Shown: piece by piece, positions 44,686-53,303 of the stretch
Numbering within the stretch: position 1 is the stretch's first letter
Layout: every line of letters begins with the position of its first letter
Source of the DNA: Candidatus Poribacteria bacterium
GTDB lineage: Bacteria; Poribacteria; WGA-4E; UBA9662
Reading direction: 5' to 3'
Assembly: GCA_030748495.1 (NCBI GenBank)
Contig: JASMLX010000003.1
Coordinates: 1 to 64,000 of the forward strand
DNA length: 64,000 nt
Position numbers and translations under genes: made by a program
Notes under the pieces: model-generated
Databases searched by the model: none
What the model was told of the DNA's origin: nothing
What the model saw: only the letters and a program-made list of their open reading frames with translations

Positions 44686-46227
44686 CTATTTTTGAATCGC
44701 TGTCAGTAGGCCCGGTGCAATTTCAATTGTCATTCTATCCCTGGCAGTTTCAAAAGCTTTCAGCCCTGCCTTTTGATAATCAAGATGAATCCCCTTGATG
44801 TCTGATGCTCCCTGCTGGTGTATCTCCTGCCCTGTTTTCATCTCAGTTACTGAAACGGTTAAATCGACATAAGCTGTGTACTGTCCAAAAACCTCGCTTC
44901 CAGATCTGGATTCGGCCTGGAGTTGGATCATAAAGTCAGCCTTCGTTAAATTATCGGTGAAGGTAAATCCGACCGAAGATAACAGTTTCTTCAGTTCTGG
45001 CACAATGTAAGCGGGGGAAAGCGTTTGACCTAGATTCGATTCTTGTGCCTCGATGTAAATTGACGGACCGGAGACTTGCAAGATGAACCGGGCCGTCGGT
45101 ATTGGCAGATTCTCAATCAGTCGGCGCAAGTAATTCGAGGTAATCTGATCCGATCCAACCAGTGCTACTAGATCCGGTTTCGCCACGATGATCTGGATCT
45201 TCTCCATTGTTGTTACTTTACTCAGTCTACTAATCGCCATTCCGGTTTCATTCGTTGTAACCATCGGTATCATATCTCCACTTCCCTTGACGAAAGTGAA
45301 ACTGACCGGCAATTGTACGAGCGGTGTCGATGCACCGACGCTGGTTTGCACCCTTAATTCGACTGAAACCGCTTGCCCAAACTTAACGGGTATCTCCGCC
45401 TGCTTAGACTGAACTGACATCTGTCCAACGGCTGCTTGCAATTCGGTATAGATCCTATTTTGCAGTTGGATTTCTGAACCATCATTCAGGCTAACCGTCA
45501 GAGGTTGTGTTAAATAATTTTGTATCGGTAATAAAGCTTGTAAGTAAAGTGACAACAAACTTGTTAATTGTTCACTTTCCGTATTACCGGTCGCAGTTTG
45601 ATATAGATCTAGTGCTAGACCTGCTGCATTGACGACTTTCTCAGCTTGACGGTTAGCATAATCGAGTTTATTGAGGCGGCAGTAGATCCAATAATATTGG
45701 TTGTCGTCCCAAGTACCCACTGTATCTACGCCTTCCAGTTCTACCTGGGTAGTAGAGCGAATCTCCTCCTCTACTTCCTGGGTTAACATTCCCGATTTTT
45801 CAACTGCGGTGCTGACCAGTTCGCTGGCCACAGAAACCGCAATCTCTGAAGCGACCTCAGCTAAAGCGCGATTTTTGGCTTGTTGTGCGTAGTTGGGCAA
45901 TGTTCTATCTGCCCGACCAATACCAATATAGTACGCACTATCAATGGGCCGAACTCGTGCCCAATCGGGCATCGGTGCTACTGCCGTCTTTTTGGAAATA
46001 CGTGGCTGTGGTGTTGTCTGATTAGCAGGTTTAGATGGTTGCTGAACTGGTTGCTGATTCCCGTTTTCTAGTTCGGTAACCTCCTGCTGACCTCTTTGCC
46101 GAGTTAGTTGTCGTTGCTGATCCAAATCCACACTCGATTCCGTTTGGGCCGGTTGCTTAGTACTGCAGCCTATCGCCACTAAAAGAAAAATCGAAATAAA
46201 TCGAATCAATTGATTAGGTTTGTACAT
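44686..46227 (-). CDS. LPP20-family lipoprotein
   Basis: This 513-residue protein has a signal peptide with lipobox VAIGCS, then a Gln/Pro-rich linker. Residues ~90-205 match the LPP20/FlgT-N-like domain: PDWARVRPIDSAYYIGIGRA, a long helix with NRALAEVASEIAVSVASELV, and YYWIYCRLNKLDYA. The centre holds a Big-like beta domain (PLVQLPVSFTFVKGSGDMIP). The last part resembles the penicillin-binding-protein-activator/CsgG-related fold with QLQAESRSGSEVFGQYTAYV. It should be anchored in the outer membrane. It is the last gene of a three-gene run with the CsgG-family protein, 27 bases away. Confidence 0.82.
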   Translation of the reverse strand: MYKPNQLIRFISIFLLVAIGCSTKQPAQTESSVDLDQQRQLTRQRGQQEVTELENGNQQPVQQPSKPANQTTPQPRISKKTAVAPMPDWARVRPIDSAYYIGIGRADRTLPNYAQQAKNRALAEVASEIAVSVASELVSTAVEKSGMLTQEVEEEIRSTTQVELEGVDTVGTWDDNQYYWIYCRLNKLDYANRQAEKVVNAAGLALDLYQTATGNTESEQLTSLLSLYLQALLPIQNYLTQPLTVSLNDGSEIQLQNRIYTELQAAVGQMSVQSKQAEIPVKFGQAVSVELRVQTSVGASTPLVQLPVSFTFVKGSGDMIPMVTTNETGMAISRLSKVTTMEKIQIIVAKPDLVALVGSDQITSNYLRRLIENLPIPTARFILQVSGPSIYIEAQESNLGQTLSPAYIVPELKKLLSSVGFTFTDNLTKADFMIQLQAESRSGSEVFGQYTAYVDLTVSVTEMKTGQEIHQQGASDIKGIHLDYQKAGLKAFETARDRMTIEIAPGLLTAIQK

Positions 46228-46254
46228 TATCGACTCCTGTGCCAGTAATCTCGA

Positions 46255-48144
46255 TCAGCGCCGAACTAAACCGGGGAAAGATGATGATGGACCGCCAGGT
46301 AAGGTGAAATCAAATTCGCCAGTGATACCGATGCTAACGGTGGCTGGTATTCTGACGTCCGGATAGGGAACCAAGTTACGAGCAATCAGCCTCCTTTCGG
46401 TAGTTTCTTTTCCCTCTTCGTCTGTTTCTCCTGTTCCAACTCGATATTCCCATTGAGAGAACCGAAGTGTGTGATAGTCCGCATCCGCCCAAAGCACCAA
46501 TTTCCCCAGTTTGAGCCGGGCACTAAGTTTACCCAATACGAAAAACGAATATGCCGTTAATTGGTCATCTTTGCCTTGGCTCAAGGTTTTGACGATATTA
46601 GTCGGGATCTGTTGCGTACTACGTCCAATACCAAAACCTATACCCGGTGTTAGGTACAAGATTTCGGGCAAGATTCCAATATTCTGGCTTAAGCTCAAGT
46701 CTGCACTCACGGCTCCTAAATCCTGCTCACCAAAATTGTAGAGTTTGAAATCTAATCCAGTCGAGACTTTCCTAACAGGACTTTTAAAGTAGGTCGAAAT
46801 CTGTAGAACTGAGCTAAACTGTGGCAATTCAGCCTTATCTGTATAATCAACGGTGGCGATCTCCTTGCCATAGGTTTCTCGATACTGGTTTCTAACAATA
46901 GGCGAAACCGTACCTTTCCAGGTATCAAGTTCAAATCGGCTTTCTGTACGATTAACATCACCTTCAATATTAAATAGACCGTAACCGATTGATAGCCCTG
47001 CCCAGCCACCGAACGGCGTCGTTTCTTTCAACTTCATTCCTTCTCGAATAAAATAACGGCCCTTGACAATTTTCCCTCTGGCAAAAGTCGGTTGGACCTC
47101 CGTAATAATCACGGTGCCGATAGGCTTGAATCGGGTCGCGTACACTTCACCGGACTTAGGGTCGATAATGTCCTTTTGCTGCTTCATTACGTTGAAGGTT
47201 GAGCCCTTGGTTAGTCCTAAGTCCGCACCTGCGTTGACGGTGACCCGGCCAAAGAATTTATCCAAGATCCTGGCTTCGATCTTGACCCTATCTTTGGTTT
47301 CACGAATGATGTTGCCCACTACCACTTGACTGAAATCGCCAAATAATCGACCTTGAGCCGTATTGGATTCGGTGGAGACAATTTTCAGCCTGCCAATATC
47401 TCCTGTATTACTATTGATCTCGACCTTATCGGGACTAAGGTCGCTTTGGTGTTTAAGGTCATGAACGACGAAGTTCATGCCAACTTTGACCCCAGAATCT
47501 CGCCCACGTGGAATCGTAACCGTTGAACGTTCCAGATCCTTGATGAAAGTTTGAATGGCAAAGTGCTGTTCAAACTCTGCAACGACAGATTCGGCCAGCG
47601 AATCAAGCGCATGGGTAAAAGCGGCTTCTGAGTTTTCGCCTCTTCCAGAAGCAGAGGCCTCAGCAGATTCACCGTAGTGGCTACTCTCCACCTCCAGCAT
47701 CCGAATCGTTACGCTAACAGTAGCTTGGTAATAAGCCTTTTCTTTGACTTTGCCATCATCGTTGTATTTGGGGGGATAGTGTTCGACTGTATTACCCGTA
47801 AAGTTGCCGACAATAAACTTTTGCACCCCAGCCAGTTTTCCGACTTCCACAACTGTACTGTCGTCGATAATACCAGACAGTTGCAGATTCTGTTCCTCGA
47901 TAGTCCGTTTTAGATTGGCTCGATCAACCACATTAAAACGTTGGGAGTTGATAATCCGAGTAGTAATCTTACCGGTAAGCATCTCTTGAAATCCATCGGC
48001 GTTGTACCCTTGCCAACCGTCAAAGGGCAGCACTGAGACATTCTCTTTGTTGTAGATTTGTCCCAAGCTATCCAGTGAGTACAGCATTATCAGGAGAAAG
48101 ATTGCGTGAAAGATGCAGATCTTTGTTTGAACCGATTGCAACAT
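46255..48144 (-). CDS. CsgG-family outer-membrane-associated protein
   Basis: This 629-residue protein has an N-terminal signal segment (about 1-28) without a lipobox cysteine. Residues ~33-200 form the CsgG domain: NVSVLPFDGWQGY, TGKITTRIINSQRFNVVDRA, LSGIIDDSTVVEVGKLAGVQ and KFIVGNFTG. CsgG proteins make a periplasm-facing pore ring in curli secretion, but most members are uncharacterised. The middle part has FlgT-C-like beta segments repeated twice (DSGVKVGMNFVVHDL and LGLTKGSTFNVMKQQ). The C-terminal ~250 residues look like antiparallel strands of a membrane barrel. A small gene lies 15 bases upstream and the LPP20 lipoprotein follows. Confidence 0.82.
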   Translation of the reverse strand: MLQSVQTKICIFHAIFLLIMLYSLDSLGQIYNKENVSVLPFDGWQGYNADGFQEMLTGKITTRIINSQRFNVVDRANLKRTIEEQNLQLSGIIDDSTVVEVGKLAGVQKFIVGNFTGNTVEHYPPKYNDDGKVKEKAYYQATVSVTIRMLEVESSHYGESAEASASGRGENSEAAFTHALDSLAESVVAEFEQHFAIQTFIKDLERSTVTIPRGRDSGVKVGMNFVVHDLKHQSDLSPDKVEINSNTGDIGRLKIVSTESNTAQGRLFGDFSQVVVGNIIRETKDRVKIEARILDKFFGRVTVNAGADLGLTKGSTFNVMKQQKDIIDPKSGEVYATRFKPIGTVIITEVQPTFARGKIVKGRYFIREGMKLKETTPFGGWAGLSIGYGLFNIEGDVNRTESRFELDTWKGTVSPIVRNQYRETYGKEIATVDYTDKAELPQFSSVLQISTYFKSPVRKVSTGLDFKLYNFGEQDLGAVSADLSLSQNIGILPEILYLTPGIGFGIGRSTQQIPTNIVKTLSQGKDDQLTAYSFFVLGKLSARLKLGKLVLWADADYHTLRFSQWEYRVGTGETDEEGKETTERRLIARNLVPYPDVRIPATVSIGITGEFDFTLPGGPSSSFPGLVRR

Positions 48145-48159
48145 TGGCTAAACCTCTGG

Positions 48160-48453
48160 TTATTCCCCAGATTCAGATACAGGATCAGATATGTCAACTG
48201 ACCTTTCTACGGATTCTAGCGCCGGGATTTTTTCAAACTTCGTCTCTGGTTCGAAGATCTCATCGTCAATGCTCATACCAAAAGCTTCTAATATCTGTGG
48301 CTCCAAGTAGCCGAGTTGAGGTACCAGATAGTGTTTGATCTGTTCCGTTGTCATAGATCTAATAATCTGTTCAGCCTCCTCCTTACTTTGCGCGCTGACA
48401 CTTTCGATCAAACCGTCGACCGCCAGGGTAAATGCAACCTTAAACTGTTTCAT
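48160..48453 (-). CDS. Small partner protein of the CsgG/LPP20 operon
   Basis: This 97-residue soluble protein begins MKQFKVAFTLAVDGLIESVS, a beta strand-turn pattern, then a helix SKEEAEQIIRSMTTEQIKHY. The tail is acidic. No family is recognised. AAGGAG lies seven bases before the ATG. It is the first gene of the operon, 15 bases ahead of the CsgG-family gene. Confidence 0.7.
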   Translation of the reverse strand: MKQFKVAFTLAVDGLIESVSAQSKEEAEQIIRSMTTEQIKHYLVPQLGYLEPQILEAFGMSIDDEIFEPETKFEKIPALESVERSVDISDPVSESGE

Positions 48454-48982
48454 CTCTCGACTCCTTTTAGTTATTGCTTAGTGATCTATGCGATGGGCGA
48501 ACTCTCTATCTAACTGCTTAACCTCTCTGAAAAATCAAAGAGGTTACTGCTGTATTATGACTTGTAGTACTATCAGTATAAATGAATTGACTAGTTAAAT
48601 CCAGATGATAAATAATACCATTATCGTAGCCGACAAGGTAGATTTCCCTTTCTTGATCTGTACTAAAAGAGGCCATACGGGTACAGTGCTAAGCTGCTAG
48701 ATCGAAATCGGCAAATGAAGTTTGATTAGTCTTTATCTAAGACGTTGCAAAAGTCAAAAGTGTAATATAAACTAATCCAAGTTGCTATCTACTCTAAAGA
48801 AACCGATCTTTGGCCAGTGGAATTCGGAAGTTCTTACTTTTGTTCGCTGTTACGGATGTGGGTTCAACAAAACTCGGTTTCTGACCCACCTACTACTTTG
48901 GGGCACAACTTGAGTTAAACCAGTTGCCCGATTCTATCAGTTATTTTTATAGTAACCATCGACAAGATACGGAGGTTAGAAA
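48454..48982. other. Divergent promoter region, no gene
   Basis: It separates the minus-strand CsgG operon from the plus-strand DUF4838 gene. A weak promoter candidate for the latter is TTGCCC 48924-48929 with TATAGT 48948-48953 (18-base spacer). I see no RNA or coding signal. Confidence 0.4.
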
Positions 48983-51253
48983 TTGGTTCTAGTCAAACGA
49001 CACAAGCCACAAGCCACAATTGTGCTAGCAAATGAACCCAGCGAACAAGCTCAAGAAGCTGCTTGTATTCTTCAGGACTATATCGAAAAAATTAGTGATG
49101 CACATATTGAAATAAAAAAAGAATCGGAGAATATCTCTGGAAACACTATTCTGGTGGGCCACAATCAGAAGGTCAAGGACTTGAGTATAGAAGTACCTTC
49201 TGGCTCTACTTTCCAATTGAATGAGGAAGGTTTTGTTATCAAAACAGCTGGAAACAGCCTGATCTTAGTGGGTAACGAAGACGGCGAATATCGTGGAACT
49301 ATTTATGCCGTTTACACTTTTCTCGAGGAATTAGGATGTCGTTGGTTCTTTCCGGGAGAATTTGGCGAAGTCATACCTGAAATAGATACCATTTCAGTCC
49401 GTGCTATGGATTGTATAGAACACCCGAGTTTCCGTATCCGGAATATCTGGTATTCGGGATGGGCGCCAACGACCGATCAAGATCATCAAGACTTTCGTCT
49501 ATGGCGTGACCGCAACAAATTAAATACATTATCTTTGAGTATCCCGGGAGATGGGAGTATTCGTCGATTGGTTCCAGCTAAGGAATATTTTGAGAACTCT
49601 CCCCATTTGTTTGCTCTCAATAAAGATGGAGATCGGCGTAGCGATATGCTGTGTCTCTCCGAACCAGAAACGGTTAATATTGCGGTTAAGACAATCAAAG
49701 ATACATTCCGAGATAATCCAGATACCCTGAGTTTTGGCTTTGCCCCGCCAGATGGGTTCCCAATGTGCTATTGTCAGCACTGTCAAGATAGCATTCCCGA
49801 ATTTAACCACAAAGGTTATGGAGATCCTAGCCTAAGTGATCTTTGGTTTCGTTTTGCTAACTGTATTGCCAAGGGGGTCTATGAGGAATTTCCGGATCGA
49901 TGGGTGCTTACTAACGGTTATGCCAATCGTGTGCGTTTACCCGAAGGGATTGCAGAATTCAGTCCAAACTTGGGTATTCAATCCGCAATTATTGCTGCGT
50001 GTACCCTTCATCATGTGGGTGACCAAAGATGCTGGCAGCGTACACTTTACAAACAATTGTTGGATCGGTGGACCGATACGCTCAACTGTGTGTTTATCTA
50101 TGACTATGACCCGGGCAACTCTTTAGTCAATCTCCCCTTTCCAGCAATCCACAATTTGAAGCGTGATATGCCTTATTTTAGGAGTCGTGGCACTTGGGGA
50201 TTCTGGACTGAGGGGACAAACTCATGGATGGTCACTCATCTGAATTATTACGTGCGTGCCAAATTGATGTGGGATACGGAAGCCGATGTCGAGGCTTTAG
50301 TACGCGATTATTGCCGGAAATTTTATGCTGATGCCGCTGGCGTGGTAGAGGAATACATCTGGACGCTCGAATCTGCTGTTGAGCAGACTACCTCACATCA
50401 GACTTGGGGAAGGCTAATGCAGTGGAAGACGATATTCCCTCCCGTTCAGCAAAAATTAGATTATTTAATATCTCAAGCCGAAGAATTAGTTCAGGATTCT
50501 AGGTCCAGAGAGCGTGTCCAAGTCCTGAGATTAGTTCATAATCATATGAAAGCTTATGTGAAGATGGAGCAATTTGTGGCGCAAGGACAATTTCAGGTAG
50601 GCCTGGAATGGGCTGATAAAATGATGGCCATTCGGGATGAAGTCAATATAATTAAGTCTGGCCTTCTTCCTCATACACCAGACTGGGCTCGTGATTTTAG
50701 AACTACTTTAGAGTGGCATAAAGAGATCTATCAAGATCTAGCTAACAAGGCTGGTGGCCAGGAAGGAAAATTGTTAACTTTGTTGCCCAGACAATGGGAG
50801 TTCAAGCTAGATCCGAAGGATATTGGCGTAATTTATCAATGGTACCTGGATGGCAGAGGTGAAGATTGGGCGACAATTGACACCACGTTAAATTGGGAAG
50901 GACAAGGGTATCAGGATCAACAGGGCTGGGGTTTTTGGGGTAAAGCTTGGTACCGAACTGGATTCCACGTGCCTGCAGATGTGGAAGAAGGTAAATCAAT
51001 ATGGCTGACCATTGGGGCCGTTTATAACCGGGGTGTTTGGATTTGGTTAAACGGAATGATGCAGCGATTTGAGAAGGATCGTCATTGGCGTTTAGGACAT
51101 CACGATGTTCGAACACCGATTCATATTGACGTTACCGATCGGGTTCGATCAGGCGAAATCAATCATGTTGCTGTTCTGGTCAATACTACACCACCCGATC
51201 GAAATCCGCGTGGCGGAATTCATCGCCGATCTTTTCTGTGGACTCCCCGTTAG
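48983..51253 (+). CDS. DUF4838-type glycoside-hydrolase-like protein
   Basis: This 756-residue protein starts with an alpha-glucuronidase/GH20-type N-terminal domain (IVLANEPSEQAQEAACILQD, then ILVGHNQKVKDL and YRGTIYAVYTFLEELGCRWFFPG), followed by the DUF4838 barrel (residues ~140-470), with LSFGFAPPDGFPMCYCQHCQ and FRFANCIAKGVYEEF. A helical region and a C-terminal carbohydrate-binding-like beta-sandwich (YRTGFHVPADVEEGKSIWLT) complete it. No signal peptide is seen, which is unusual for a polysaccharide enzyme. The start is TTG at 48983, strongly supported by GGAGG seven bases upstream. Substrate unknown; a uronic acid or sulfated sugar is the family guess. Confidence 0.82.
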   Translation: MVLVKRHKPQATIVLANEPSEQAQEAACILQDYIEKISDAHIEIKKESENISGNTILVGHNQKVKDLSIEVPSGSTFQLNEEGFVIKTAGNSLILVGNEDGEYRGTIYAVYTFLEELGCRWFFPGEFGEVIPEIDTISVRAMDCIEHPSFRIRNIWYSGWAPTTDQDHQDFRLWRDRNKLNTLSLSIPGDGSIRRLVPAKEYFENSPHLFALNKDGDRRSDMLCLSEPETVNIAVKTIKDTFRDNPDTLSFGFAPPDGFPMCYCQHCQDSIPEFNHKGYGDPSLSDLWFRFANCIAKGVYEEFPDRWVLTNGYANRVRLPEGIAEFSPNLGIQSAIIAACTLHHVGDQRCWQRTLYKQLLDRWTDTLNCVFIYDYDPGNSLVNLPFPAIHNLKRDMPYFRSRGTWGFWTEGTNSWMVTHLNYYVRAKLMWDTEADVEALVRDYCRKFYADAAGVVEEYIWTLESAVEQTTSHQTWGRLMQWKTIFPPVQQKLDYLISQAEELVQDSRSRERVQVLRLVHNHMKAYVKMEQFVAQGQFQVGLEWADKMMAIRDEVNIIKSGLLPHTPDWARDFRTTLEWHKEIYQDLANKAGGQEGKLLTLLPRQWEFKLDPKDIGVIYQWYLDGRGEDWATIDTTLNWEGQGYQDQQGWGFWGKAWYRTGFHVPADVEEGKSIWLTIGAVYNRGVWIWLNGMMQRFEKDRHWRLGHHDVRTPIHIDVTDRVRSGEINHVAVLVNTTPPDRNPRGGIHRRSFLWTPR

Positions 51254-51295
51254 ATTTTATCTTAACCTAGTCGCGGGAAAAAGGAGGTATGAGCC

Positions 51296-51493
51296 TTGCA
51301 ACGGCTGCAAGATTTCGAGTTTTACGAACACAGTGAGTATATCCAATCCCCAAGAGCTTCAAGCATGTTGCCACACATAGAGATGGCACATAAGGTCTAC
51401 GACAATTACACCTACGAGAGATCCTTACGTTGGGAATATGCAGAATTTCCTAACAGGCGGTTGGACAGCCCAAAAGCTATGGAAGTCGGATAG
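51296..51493 (+). pseudogene. Short frame with strong ribosome-binding site, probable gene stub
   Basis: AAGGAGG lies seven bases before a TTG at 51296 that opens 65 codons (QRLQDFEFYEHSEYIQSPRA...). After the TAG at 51491-51493 the same frame continues for 28 codons (MEDVTIVIPGNPTMIPRITK). It lies 42 bases after the DUF4838 gene and may have been co-transcribed with it. I cannot name a family. A strong start with an early stop suggests a gene cut short. Confidence 0.4.
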
Positions 51494-51643
51494 GGAATGG
51501 AAGACGTGACAATAGTAATCCCCGGTAATCCTACTATGATTCCTAGAATTACCAAAAATTCAATACTAATCATCGAATAAAAACTGATGGATTTCTTGAG
51601 AAGTTATAAAAATTCGGTAAAACGTGTAAAAATTTAGGTAGTG

Positions 51644-52345
51644 CTAAATCATAGCTGATTTCCTGTCCAAATTATATTCTCCGATCAACCACTAATGACT
51701 TCAAAATGATGTTCCCATTTCTTGGAAACAGAAGATGTCTTTCTGACAAATCTTCCTAATCTGGGTCGAATAATGTTGTTACCGCCTTCAATCTAACTGG
51801 TTTCACCGGTCCCTTTTTGGCCAATTCTATGTTTCTCCTTTGACCAACACTCCTAACAATGCCAAGGCTCACTTCTAGATCGACAGATGCTGTCTTGAGA
51901 TGCTATTTCTAGCACAAAGTAGTTGGCTGATACTTGGTCTCTTTGTCCTACATGCCAACCGACTAATTGCTGAGTTCTTCTACCGATTGCAGACCCAAGC
52001 CAGGCTGTGTTAGCTTTGGAATCTACCAAAGACCACCTTTCATCCAACTCTAAAATATCGTCCGGCCCAGAATCTATTAAGACTTGATCTGGAGAAAGAT
52101 CCTCCAATTGTTTTTTTTAAATCCAGTTTATAACTGTTTGCGGAGCAAGGCCATATATTCTTAGCCAGCCGGTCAAAGAAGCTGTTTCCGGGTAGGTTTT
52201 TAGAATCGATTCTGTTTTCTCTTCCGTGTCAGGTGAAGAGTCTAGAAGCCTGTAGGCTTGACAATCTAAGCCATAAATCATCTGCTTTCCAGAAGCGGTA
52301 GTCCCATTTTGGACTCTATTTTGGCTCTGACGAGGAGGACAAATT
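51644..52345 (-). mobile_element. IS1-family transposase relic
   Basis: Minus-strand pieces in order: CPPRQSQNRVQNGTTASGKQ (damaged zinc finger of the InsA-like part), TASLTGWLRIYGLAPQTVIN (helix-turn-helix), a stop, then DDILELDERWSLVDSKANTA and IGRRTQQLVGWHVGQRDQVS (catalytic core), and after a frameshift HRIGQKGTGETS, a stop, and RLGRFVRKTSSVSKKWEHHF. This is the full order of IS1 transposases. At least two stops and one frameshift make it inactive. No terminal repeats could be fixed by eye. Confidence 0.8.
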
Positions 52346-52582
52346 TTAGACTTTATAAAAGAGTCTTATCAGCTATTTGGAGACCACCTAAAATTGTATA
52401 ACAACGGGTAAATTGTCGGTTTCTAAGTGATACAACGGTATCATTTAGAAACTATTTTTCTGACACAGCTGTGTTGGCTATTTCTTGGTTAGCTATGCCT
52501 TTACCACTGGCAGAGGAATTACTACCTATAAGCCTAAATGCGAAAAGTAACCGTTATTGCTAAAAATTAAGGACGATTATAA

Positions 52583-52922
52583 TTGAAGGGACCGATACCA
52601 AATAGTTATTTTGCTTTAAGCCTAGAGAATCTTAAATCTATGACCGATTTTAGGACAGCAATTAAAATTGCTAATGATGTCGATAACGGACTTGATTACT
52701 TATAATTTATTAATCTTGATAAGATAAAGGTAACTGAAAGCGAGGTTAGATCTACTCTCGAAGATCTAAGCAACATATTGCACGATATAGCTGGAAAATG
52801 GCAGATATCCATCACCTGAAGCACACCGTAGACTGTTAGAACGGTTTAGAGAGGTACCTGAAATGATACCTGAAGTAGTTGCTCTGGAAGACCGGACAAA
52901 AGACTACGATTATGTATACTAA
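52583..52922 (+). pseudogene. Broken small gene of unknown family
   Basis: A coding-like frame runs LKGPIPNSYFALSLENLKSM to NDVDNGLDYL, a TAA, then INLDKIKVTESEVRSTLEDL and SNILHDIAGKWQIS. After a one-base shift it continues SPEAHRRLLERFREVPEMIP to a stop at 52920-52922. Together this is about 110 residues, helical and acidic. No family recognised. It lies just before a 100-codon frame on the same strand. Confidence 0.35.
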
Positions 52923-52934
52923 ATCTCTATTGCG

Positions 52935-53237
52935 GTGACTGAGGCAGATGCTAAAACGGCTAATAATATAGTTACTATTGAAGATACTAAGCGGTTTGGC
53001 CAAGTAACAGTTAGTGATGAAGATGGCTATTCAGTCAGGTGGGAAAAGGATTGGGGTAATGATGTACCTTACCGATGTATCAAGGTGGATCGCTCTAGTC
53101 ACTGGTACTTTACTAGACGAGGCCTATTCAAAGCTGTATATGATCTAACTGTGCGGGATCCAAAGAAAAGAAAACTGATTATGATCTGTGGCCGCCCTTC
53201 TCGTAGAAATAAATTGTCACACAAAGATATTTTTTGA
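52935..53237 (+). CDS. Hypothetical protein
   Basis: This 100-residue frame has a mixed, soluble composition with a basic tail (DPKKRKLIMICGRPSRRNKL). It follows a broken gene on the same strand. No Shine-Dalgarno site is obvious, and it may be another relic in this decayed stretch. No domain is recognised. Confidence 0.35.
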   Translation: MTEADAKTANNIVTIEDTKRFGQVTVSDEDGYSVRWEKDWGNDVPYRCIKVDRSSHWYFTRRGLFKAVYDLTVRDPKKRKLIMICGRPSRRNKLSHKDIF

Positions 53238-53303
53238 AGTCCCTTTGATCAATCTTTCGGGACGCTCAACTTTCAACTATTGGTTATGACCGGTTATCGG
53301 ATT

